DNA of 64,000 nt from JAFGPS01 sp964570855 (GTDB taxonomy: Bacteria > Planctomycetota > Phycisphaerae > Sedimentisphaerales > Anaerobacaceae). The notes beneath the pieces were generated by a model, which saw only the letters and a program-made list of their open reading frames with translations, did not search any database and was not told the DNA's origin. The stretch lies in contig CAZMZR010000004.1 of NCBI GenBank assembly GCA_964570855.1, positions 1 to 64,000 of the forward strand. Direction: 5' to 3'. Positions 8,977-16,567 of the stretch are shown here, piece by piece. Positions within the stretch are counted from its first letter, which is position 1, and every line of letters starts with the position of its first letter. The translations under genes were made by a program, and so were the position numbers.

Positions 8977-10077
8977 ATGAATTATTTTGAGATTCTGTAT
9001 AAAGATTCCCGTTCGTCGGCAAGAGCAGGTTTGTTAACGACCGCACACGGACAAATTGAAACACCGGCTTTTATGCCGGTCGGCACAGCCGGCGCGGTAA
9101 AAGGTATCACACCAAAGCAACTCAAAGAAACCGGAGCTTCTATTATATTGGCCAATACCTACCACTTACTGCTGCGACCGGGGGTAGAAACGATAGAAAA
9201 GCTCGGCGGACTCGGCAGATTTATGGGCTGGGACAGACCGATATTGACGGACAGCGGCGGCTATCAGGTTTTCTCGCTAAGCCCGTTGACTAAAATCGAT
9301 AACGAAGGCGTTGAGTTCGCAAGTCACATAGACGGAGCAAAAGTATATCTGAACGCTGAAATCGCCACAGAAATCCAAAACCGGCTCGGCGTAGATATTA
9401 TAATGTGCCTGGACCAATGTACGGCATTCGGCGCCACCGATGCACAAGTCAAACAAGCCGTAGAAAGGACTATCCGCTGGGCAAAACGCGCCAAAGATGC
9501 ACACACCAATCCCGACCAACTGCTTTTCGGCATTGTCCAGGGCGGGATAAATCCGGAGCTGCGGACACACTGTGCCCTGGAACTTGTCAAAACAGGCTTT
9601 GACGGTTATGCTATCGGCGGTCTCAGCGTAGGTGAAGGACACGAAAATATGATAAAAACCGTCAAATATACGATGCAATATCTGCCGCAGGATAAACCAC
9701 ACTATCTTATGGGAGTGGGTACGCCGACGGATATAATAGCCGCAGTAAAGGCCGGTATCGATATGTTCGATTGTGTTCTGCCGACCAGAAACGGGCGAAA
9801 CGCCTTTGCTTTTACCGAAAACGGCCCGGTTCGGCTCAGGAATAACGCCCATATAGACGACTCCGGGCCGATAGAGGCCGCCTGCGATTGTTATTGCTGT
9901 CGGAATTTCAGCCGCGGCGCCCTGAGACATTTCTTCAATTCCTCCGAAATGCTGGGCCCGATTTTGGTCTCAATCCATAATTTGACGTTTTATCAGAGGC
10001 TTATGGCCAAAATAAGACAAAAACTCAAAGATGGTGATTTTACAAATTGGGCAAAAGAATTCACTATTGATAATTGA
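8977..10077 (+). CDS. tgt: Queuine/preQ1 tRNA-guanine transglycosylase
   Basis: 366 residues, full length. It exchanges the anticodon wobble guanine of Asp, Asn, His and Tyr tRNAs for preQ1. Visible are MPVGTAGAVKGITP, TDSGGYQVFSL (general-base Asp), GLSVGE, FDCVLPTRNGRNA (nucleophilic Asp in FDCV), and the zinc site CDCYCC with the later His of SIHN (the CxCxxC...H pattern). The Shine-Dalgarno sequence is weak. It is followed by yajC and secDF, a very common bacterial gene order. QueG, which acts later in the same pathway, is at 53.2 kb. Confidence 0.97.
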   Translation: MNYFEILYKDSRSSARAGLLTTAHGQIETPAFMPVGTAGAVKGITPKQLKETGASIILANTYHLLLRPGVETIEKLGGLGRFMGWDRPILTDSGGYQVFSLSPLTKIDNEGVEFASHIDGAKVYLNAEIATEIQNRLGVDIIMCLDQCTAFGATDAQVKQAVERTIRWAKRAKDAHTNPDQLLFGIVQGGINPELRTHCALELVKTGFDGYAIGGLSVGEGHENMIKTVKYTMQYLPQDKPHYLMGVGTPTDIIAAVKAGIDMFDCVLPTRNGRNAFAFTENGPVRLRNNAHIDDSGPIEAACDCYCCRNFSRGALRHFFNSSEMLGPILVSIHNLTFYQRLMAKIRQKLKDGDFTNWAKEFTIDN

Positions 10078-10178
10078 TAAATCATAAAAATTCGTTAGTA
10101 TGTACGGTTTGTTCTCCGGTAAGAAGCCGGTTTTAATATAAAAAAACTCGATATCCGATAAATGAAGGGAATATCAGA

Positions 10179-10586
10179 ATGAATAATATATGGATATTAG
10201 CTCAAACAGATGGAAACGACAGTATTTCTTCGGTACCTGTATCAGAAGGCCAGACGACAACAACTGCATCAGGCGATCCGAACGATGGTTTGCCCGGCCA
10301 ACAGCAACAAAGAAGTCCCTTCGGCAGTCTCTGGTTTTTCCTGCCGCTTATGTTACTTATGTTATTTATGTTCGTCAGGACCCCCCAAAAACAAAAGAAA
10401 GAACGTAAAAAACTGGAACAGTCACTCGAAAAGAACGACAAGGTCCTGACAATCGGCGGGATCATAGGAACAATAGTCGATATTAAGGACGATGAGATAA
10501 CATTGAAAATTGACGAATCAAATAACACGAAAATTAAAATTCGCCGTTCGGCAATCGGCAAAAACCTGACGAAAGATAATGGATAG
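10179..10586 (+). CDS. yajC: Preprotein translocase subunit YajC
   Basis: 135 residues. A Gln/Thr-rich N-terminal stretch precedes one membrane segment (about 49-66, LWFFLPLMLLMLFMFVRTP). The cytoplasmic YajC domain then follows (QKQKKERKKLEQSLEKNDKV, LTIGGIIGTIVDIKDDEITL). It associates with SecDF to assist Sec-dependent export. The start is preceded by GAAGGGA. The first 48 residues are longer than in enterobacterial YajC and contain a poly-Gln tract. Immediately upstream of secDF, as in most bacteria. Confidence 0.95.
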   Translation: MNNIWILAQTDGNDSISSVPVSEGQTTTTASGDPNDGLPGQQQQRSPFGSLWFFLPLMLLMLFMFVRTPQKQKKERKKLEQSLEKNDKVLTIGGIIGTIVDIKDDEITLKIDESNNTKIKIRRSAIGKNLTKDNG

Positions 10587-10683
10587 TAACTAATCTCGTG
10601 ACGTTCTGTATTAGACCGGTGGTTCGATCTCGGCTCCGACGGCATCAATACACTATAGCTAATATAATATACTGAGGGAAAAT

Positions 10684-13600
10684 ATGAACAAGAATTTAAC
10701 GCCGAAAATGGTTCTGATTATCGTTTTTATTATCGTCGCAGTATGGACCTTATATCCTCCCCAAAAGACCCTGAAACAGGGCATAGACCTTGCAGGCGGT
10801 ACAAGCCTCATTTATGAGATCGATACATTCGGCCTCACAGAAGCCGAGAAAAAGGACATGTCTCAGAAAATGATAACCGTTTTACGCAGACGAATCGATC
10901 CGGCCAACATTCAGAACCTTATTTGGAGATCACAAGGAAACACCCGATTCGAGATACAAATGCCGCTGGCCAGTATAGAAGCACACGAAAAACGGGCAAA
11001 TTACGAACAAGCCGAAAAGGCGCTGCTCGGTAAAAATGTAAGTCGTTCCAAGATAATCCTGGCACTCCAGAAGCCGGCAGAGGAAAGAACCTCGCTATTT
11101 ACAGATTTTTCACAGAACGATCCGAACAGAATGGCCGTTCTTGAAAACCTGGCCAAAGTTTACGATGAACGAATAAAACTGCAGGAAAGCAGGGACAGCC
11201 TTTATACAAAACTCGAAACCATTGAAAATACAATTTCCTCAACCGGCATTGACCTTGATCGAGTGAAACTCGGCGTTGGAAACTGGATCGAACAAAGCGA
11301 ACAGGAACTCAGGAAATCACTTAAAGAAATCTCAGATGCCAACGATAACATTGAGCTGCTCAGTAATTATGTCAAGACCTATTCCGAATGGGCAAAAATC
11401 GCTACTCAGCTATCTGAAGCAAGAACCCAATATAACGAGAACATGGGGAAAATCGACGAGCTCAACCTGACCGAAGATATGCTGAACTTATGCCTCGAAA
11501 AACCAGCTAAATCGTTAAAACGCAAAACAGAAATAGAAAAGCTCAAAACAAACTTCCCGGACCGGGTCGAAGAAATTGACAAAGTCATCGCAGCCTATGA
11601 CGAATATCGCCCTTTCAGAGGCAGACTCGACGACCCACAGGACCTCAAGCGAATGCTCAAAGGCGCCGGGATACTCGAATTTAGAGTACTGCCTACAATA
11701 GAACATCCCGAAGTTGATACCTCTGCGATGAAAAGCTACATTGAACGCCTTCAGGAAAGAGGCCCCGAATATGCCTCGGACAGCTCATATCGATGGTTTG
11801 AAATAGAAAATCCCGAAGAATGGCATGCAATGGACGCCCAGGAGCGGCCATCAATAGTCGGCCAGTTTGGAGACAAATACTATGTCCTGGCAAGTAACAA
11901 GACTGATGATGTCATGTTACACAGTCCCGGCGTAAAAGACTGGAAGCTGGAAAAGGCATATCCGACCACCGATAGACTCGGTCGCAGAGCCATTGGCTTT
12001 CTTATGGATGTCAGGGGCGGGAAGCTAATGGCAACTGTTACAGGAAAGAACATCGGACGACCTTTATGTTACTTTCTCGATGGAATCGCAATCTCAGCGC
12101 CAAACATAGAAGATAGAATAGCCGGACAGGGTGTCATAACCGGCAGATTCTCCCAGATCGAAGTTGAAGATACGATTAATAAACTCAACGCCGGCTCCCT
12201 ACCCGCCCGGCTGATAGAGCAGCCGATCTCTGAAAATACAATCGGCCCGTCCATCGGCGCCGACAACCGCAACCAGGGCATCAGAGCAGGCTTCATCGGT
12301 CTTATAGCCGTCATAGTATGTATGGCGATTTATTATTGCCTGGCCGGCTCAATCGCCGACGTGGCTCTTCTGTTAAACCTGCTTTTCGTGCTTGCAATAA
12401 TGGCAGGTATCAGGGCGACTTTCACGTTACCCGGCATCGCCGGTATCATATTAACCATCGGCATGAGTGTTGACGCCAACGTGCTGATATTCGAGAGAAT
12501 ACGTGAAGAACAGGAGAAAGGTTCGTCTTTAAGAGTCGCGATAACAAACGGCTACCAAAAGGCGTTCAGAACCATTTTTGATGCCAACCTGACAACGTTT
12601 ATTACTGCGGCGATTCTTTATTGGCGAGCCTCGGAGGAAGTAAAGGGTTTTGCAATCGTCCTTATGCTCGGTATCGCATCAAGTATGTTTACCGCACTAT
12701 TCGTGACCCGGACGGCATTCGATTTCCTTTTCTTTTTCAAACCCACCTGGCGGACTATAAAAATGACCTTTATTATCACATGGCCCGCCTGGGCACTGCT
12801 GCATGTATTTACAAAATCAACTTATCAATTCCTGCCCTTCGGATTCTGGATTAATCTAATACTAAGTGCCATCTTAACGGGTCTTTTTGTTGCCATACTG
12901 CTTACACTTCTTGTTCCCGTTTTCGGCCTCTTGGCATGGCTGACTCAGCGAATTGTTAAAGGTCGTTTAGTCATGCTTCGACTAATACACAAACCGAATA
13001 TCAACTGGATGCGTTCCAGACCAGTCTTCTTTGGCATATCAGCCCTGCTGATTGCAGGAGGACTGTTGGTTTTCTTCAATAGAAACGATGTCGAAAACAA
13101 CAAATACGATATAGAATTTACCGGTGGAACAAATGTTCAGATAGTGCTGGCCGAAGGCGTCGATATGACAAGGCAACAAGTTGAAGACAAAATCAGGTCC
13201 GCACTGCCGGGCGCCAATGTTTACAGCGTTGGAGAAACAGGCAGACAATTTGAAATCACTACTACTGAAACCAACAAAACGACTGTAACGGTAACTCTGC
13301 CGCAAACAAGCAATCAATCCATCGAGCAGCTCACCGGCGCAATAAAAAAGGCACAGGAAAAATACGCAGGCAGATTGAGCAACCTGCTCGTAACGCAGGA
13401 TTCCAATAGTTCCGACAAAATTGTTGTTTCCACAAGCCAGATGAATCAATCTCTTATAAAAGAAGTGTTAGCAAAATCTTTTCCGGACGCCGAAATTTCA
13501 GAGCCAAAGGTGGATGAAATCGTTAATAATGCGATACGAGCCACTTTTGCAGATGAGCTGGAAATTCAGCACAATCTGCGTCTCAATATAATATCCGAGG

Positions 13601-14538
13601 AAAAAATAACCACAGAACTTACAGATACCCATCCCGTACTCGCAGACTTCCTCGGAGGTGTGAAGATCAACTGTGAAATCCAAAGAGCTGCTACACTGGA
13701 AGACATTAATAACAGATTAAGAGATATGCAGTTCAAACCCGAGATGCTCGGAATCGAACGGTATGACTACCGAATCCTCGATTCGAGCCTGAGTGAAACG
13801 GCTAAGACAGACGTGCCTGTAAAATCATTTGTTTATGTCAGCACCACGCCGGAGGCAAATTATCGTGAGCTTCCCGACGATGAATGGACACGATTCATTG
13901 AAAACGAAAAGACCAAGATTCAGGAAGCCACTACTTTCGAGACCTCTCTTCCCCGCGTCAGGCAATTCGATCCTTCGGTCGGTGCGGAACAACAGACCCG
14001 GGCGTTGATTGCCATCTTTTTGTCACTATTCGCCATTGTAACGTATATCTGGATCCGGTTCGGCAACATTCGATATGGCGTCGCAGCTATTGTCGCTTTG
14101 ATACACGACGTGTGCATTACACTCGGCGCGGTAACAGCCTGTACTTACATCGCGGCGACGCCGATCGGTGAAAAACTCCTGATCGGCAATTTCAAAATCG
14201 ACCTTGCAATGATAGCCGCGTTCCTGACCCTCATCGGATACTCACTCAATGATACAATCGTTGTTTTCGACCGTATCCGTGAAAACCGCGGGAAGGCCCG
14301 CCAGCTTAATCCGCAGATCATAACCGACAGTATTAACCAGACTATTTCCAGAACAATCTTAACATCATTTACCACATTTATTGTCGTGCTGATTATGTAT
14401 ATCTTCGGGGGTCCGGCATTGAGAGGTTTTACTTTCGCAATCGGATTCGGCATTATCATCGGAACATACTCGTCCATCGCTATTGCCGCACCGATATTAT
14501 TACTGGGTACAAAAACAAAAACAGAAAAGAGCAAGTAA
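10684..14538 (+). CDS. secDF: Fused protein-export membrane protein SecDF with an enlarged SecD periplasmic domain
   Basis: 1284 residues joining SecD and SecF. The SecD half begins with a TM segment (9-23) and LKQGIDLAGGTSL. Its six-TM block holds IGMSVDANVLIFERIREE. The SecF half begins near residue 775 with its own TM and periplasmic domain (EFTGGTNVQIVL), then WIRFGNIRYGVAAIVALIHD and GYSLNDTIVVFDRIRENRG. It uses the proton motive force to pull substrates across the membrane. Residues about 100-320 form a charged helical, coiled-coil-like insertion in the SecD P1 domain, between FEIQMP and LKRMLKGAGILEFR, which are nearly adjacent in typical SecD. Extra hydrophobic segments lie between the two halves. 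The start has GAGGGAAAAT. Confidence 0.96.
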   Translation: MNKNLTPKMVLIIVFIIVAVWTLYPPQKTLKQGIDLAGGTSLIYEIDTFGLTEAEKKDMSQKMITVLRRRIDPANIQNLIWRSQGNTRFEIQMPLASIEAHEKRANYEQAEKALLGKNVSRSKIILALQKPAEERTSLFTDFSQNDPNRMAVLENLAKVYDERIKLQESRDSLYTKLETIENTISSTGIDLDRVKLGVGNWIEQSEQELRKSLKEISDANDNIELLSNYVKTYSEWAKIATQLSEARTQYNENMGKIDELNLTEDMLNLCLEKPAKSLKRKTEIEKLKTNFPDRVEEIDKVIAAYDEYRPFRGRLDDPQDLKRMLKGAGILEFRVLPTIEHPEVDTSAMKSYIERLQERGPEYASDSSYRWFEIENPEEWHAMDAQERPSIVGQFGDKYYVLASNKTDDVMLHSPGVKDWKLEKAYPTTDRLGRRAIGFLMDVRGGKLMATVTGKNIGRPLCYFLDGIAISAPNIEDRIAGQGVITGRFSQIEVEDTINKLNAGSLPARLIEQPISENTIGPSIGADNRNQGIRAGFIGLIAVIVCMAIYYCLAGSIADVALLLNLLFVLAIMAGIRATFTLPGIAGIILTIGMSVDANVLIFERIREEQEKGSSLRVAITNGYQKAFRTIFDANLTTFITAAILYWRASEEVKGFAIVLMLGIASSMFTALFVTRTAFDFLFFFKPTWRTIKMTFIITWPAWALLHVFTKSTYQFLPFGFWINLILSAILTGLFVAILLTLLVPVFGLLAWLTQRIVKGRLVMLRLIHKPNINWMRSRPVFFGISALLIAGGLLVFFNRNDVENNKYDIEFTGGTNVQIVLAEGVDMTRQQVEDKIRSALPGANVYSVGETGRQFEITTTETNKTTVTVTLPQTSNQSIEQLTGAIKKAQEKYAGRLSNLLVTQDSNSSDKIVVSTSQMNQSLIKEVLAKSFPDAEISEPKVDEIVNNAIRATFADELEIQHNLRLNIISEEKITTELTDTHPVLADFLGGVKINCEIQRAATLEDINNRLRDMQFKPEMLGIERYDYRILDSSLSETAKTDVPVKSFVYVSTTPEANYRELPDDEWTRFIENEKTKIQEATTFETSLPRVRQFDPSVGAEQQTRALIAIFLSLFAIVTYIWIRFGNIRYGVAAIVALIHDVCITLGAVTACTYIAATPIGEKLLIGNFKIDLAMIAAFLTLIGYSLNDTIVVFDRIRENRGKARQLNPQIITDSINQTISRTILTSFTTFIVVLIMYIFGGPALRGFTFAIGFGIIIGTYSSIAIAAPILLLGTKTKTEKSK

Positions 14539-14547
14539 AACTGCCAA

Positions 14548-15048
14548 ATGAAGCACAAAGACTTGAAAACAGGTTTGGTTTTGGGCCTGGTGCTGGTAAT
14601 CATCGTTGTGGTCCGATTTGCTACCGATCCGCGTCTAAGTCCGACAGCAAGAATGCAAAAGCTTCACGACGTAACCGCACAGGAAGAACCGCCGGCTTCC
14701 GGGAATAATTTTTCACAGGCCGAACTTTCGGAAAGTCAACCTCTCTCCGACGATTTAGAACAGGATAACCCTCCGTCTGACGATTTAATAATAACAGATA
14801 CGGATACCGAACAATTATCCACAGTCGAAAACCAATCCGAACCGGCGGACCGGCTCCCATCCATACAGACGGAAAAAATTCAAACCCAGAGATTCCACAT
14901 CGTACGGAAGAACCAAACTCTTTCGTCCATTTCGAAGGAATACTACGGCACCACAGGCAAATGGGAAAAAATCTTCAATGCAAACCGAGATGTGATCAAA
15001 GACGCCAATAAAATCAAACCGGGGACAAAGCTTATCATTCCCGACTAA
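14548..15048 (+). CDS. Membrane-anchored LysM protein
   Basis: 166 residues: TM segment at about 9-23 (VLGLVLVIIVVVRFA), an acidic Ser/Asp/Glu-rich linker (about 45-115), and a C-terminal LysM domain (about 117-165: FHIVRKNQTLSSISKEYYG ... KIKPGTKLIIP). LysM binds N-acetylglucosamine-containing glycans, so tethering to peptidoglycan is likely. It starts nine bases after secDF and is probably cotranscribed, so the product may support envelope assembly next to the export machinery. No catalytic domain is present. Confidence 0.87.
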   Translation: MKHKDLKTGLVLGLVLVIIVVVRFATDPRLSPTARMQKLHDVTAQEEPPASGNNFSQAELSESQPLSDDLEQDNPPSDDLIITDTDTEQLSTVENQSEPADRLPSIQTEKIQTQRFHIVRKNQTLSSISKEYYGTTGKWEKIFNANRDVIKDANKIKPGTKLIIPD

Positions 15049-15098
15049 ACTTAGAGATTACAAACAAAACAGGAAAGACAATCTCTCAATGCTCGATA

Positions 15099-15758
15099 TC
15101 ACCCGGCGAAAAATTCGATATTTCCCGGCTTGGCAAGCCTGGTCAGTTCCGTTGTAAACTTCACTTTATCAGATTCCGACATTTGCCGATACTGATAATG
15201 AATCGAAACCCGATCATCCAATACGGACATGGTTTTGAGCTTGAGACTATCGAGACTGTTTTTGAGAAACTGTGTCAATTTTGGTTCAATATCTTCAAAC
15301 ACTCTCTTATCCACGGAAATCATAAAGCTCGCCTGGGGACGAAATGAGAAGCGATTCCGGACAAGCCATTGAATACTCAGGGACAAAAATACAATAAGAA
15401 ACAAAATAATCGTAATAAGATAGTTCCTGGTCGCCGCACCTATGGACGTGGCAATCAGCAGCAATAAAAAGCCTATTTCCGCGGAATCTTTCACTGGTGT
15501 TCTGAACCGTACAAAAGACAGAGCGCCCAACAATCCCAGAGACAATGGAATGGAGCTTTGAATACCTAAAAACAGCGCGGTGATGGCCGGTCCTCCGACA
15601 ATAAAACAGCGATCAACGCCTGCTCCGATATTGCGAGAGCCGTAAAATAAATGGTAAATAAGATAAACAGCGACAGAGGCAAGCAACGAAAATCCGATTG
15701 CCAATATCGTCTCGGTGAGATTGAAATTTGAAGACCTTAACAAACTTGCTGCCAACAT
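15099..15758 (-). CDS. DUF4956 membrane protein
   Basis: 219 residues with about four TM segments in the first 135 (ETILAIGFSLLASVAVYLIY, CFIVGGPAITALFLGI, ALSFVRFRTPVKDSAEIGFLLLLIA, NYLITIILFLIVFLSL), then a soluble roughly 85-residue domain ending LTRLAKPGNIEFFAG. The GALSFVRFRTPVK motif is typical of DUF4956. The family is repeatedly found next to VTC and CotH genes, as here: it starts 23 bases after the VTC gene. Its biochemical role is not established. A membrane partner of the VTC enzyme is an inference from linkage. Confidence 0.85.
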   Translation of the reverse strand: MLAASLLRSSNFNLTETILAIGFSLLASVAVYLIYHLFYGSRNIGAGVDRCFIVGGPAITALFLGIQSSIPLSLGLLGALSFVRFRTPVKDSAEIGFLLLLIATSIGAATRNYLITIILFLIVFLSLSIQWLVRNRFSFRPQASFMISVDKRVFEDIEPKLTQFLKNSLDSLKLKTMSVLDDRVSIHYQYRQMSESDKVKFTTELTRLAKPGNIEFFAG

Positions 15759-15781
15759 AAATATTTCTCCTTGTTAATAAT

Positions 15782-16567
15782 TCACAATAATTCAATTCTG
15801 CCGGAGGGCCATAAGCGGCCTACCGAGCCGGGTCTTTCCATCTGCGATTCAAGACAACCGGCATATTTTGAGAACCTGGTCCAGTCGGTACCCAGGTTAC
15901 TGATGGATCGAAGTGATTGCGAAATTTCCACCGAAGGGCCTTTGATTTCGATAATCCCGCCTTCAAGCATCAGGCTTGTTCGGCCGTATCCTACACCCGG
16001 AAATATTAGAGTCGAATGTATTCCCCAGTCGAATGACAGCCTTACGCCGGTCAGGATTTCAGTAAAGCGCAAACGCTTGTAGGTTACCAGAATAACCGGT
16101 ATCAAAGGTTTATTTGAAAAATACCCGAACTCCGTTAATGTTCCCGATATTATATTCCTGTTTATTATTGTATCCTCGGCTCGAATTTTCTTAAGATTTT
16201 CCGCCGGAACGAGTATTTTTCTTCGCTTCTTTCTACTCGCAAATCCTCTTTTGGATTTCAATTCCAGATAGACGGGAACCATACCTTTTGAAACGCCGGG
16301 ATTGTCATACCACCTGATGCGTATTTTATCTCTTTCGTAGTTGCCGTCGTCTGATTTTTGGAAGCTGTCAAGCTCAGGTGTATCAAAATAAAGGCTGTTT
16401 ATAGTTCCCCGCGGATACCGGGCGTCCGGCGGGCAGATATGAGACAACAGGCTCCGGGCAAAAGCCGTTTTTGTCGGAGGGATGAAGAATTTTCTCTCTA
16501 AACGTTCCCATCTCCGGTCACTGTCTGATGTCATTGTCTCTGTTTTCGATGATACCTTAGAAATCAT
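15782..16567 (-). CDS. VTC-domain protein, putative polyphosphate polymerase
   Basis: 261 residues from the ATG at 16567. That start is chosen because GGAGGA lies about six bases upstream; the open frame extends 30 codons further into the CotH gene without a good start. The VTC/triphosphate-tunnel fold is visible as ERKFFIP, NSLYFDTPELDSF, KIRIRWYDN, VYLELKSKRG, KKRRKI, VTYKRLRF, RLSFDWGI and the final EGGIIEIKGP. These contribute the Lys/Arg/Glu ring that binds polyphosphate and metal in yeast Vtc4. It overlaps the upstream CotH gene by 11 bases, implying translational coupling. It has no TM segment of its own; DUF4956 may supply the membrane part. Confidence 0.88.
   Translation of the reverse strand: MISKVSSKTETMTSDSDRRWERLERKFFIPPTKTAFARSLLSHICPPDARYPRGTINSLYFDTPELDSFQKSDDGNYERDKIRIRWYDNPGVSKGMVPVYLELKSKRGFASRKKRRKILVPAENLKKIRAEDTIINRNIISGTLTEFGYFSNKPLIPVILVTYKRLRFTEILTGVRLSFDWGIHSTLIFPGVGYGRTSLMLEGGIIEIKGPSVEISQSLRSISNLGTDWTRFSKYAGCLESQMERPGSVGRLWPSGRIELL

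Noticed and set aside
10610..10645. GGTTCGATCTC stretch resembling a tRNA T-arm between yajC and secDF
   Set aside because: The flanking bases do not form a T-stem or acceptor stem and no anticodon arm lies upstream.
15054..15093. AGAGATT ... AATCTCT inverted repeat between the LysM gene and DUF4956 gene
   Set aside because: Long loop, AT-rich stem and no T-tract. Not enough to call a terminator for the convergent transcripts.
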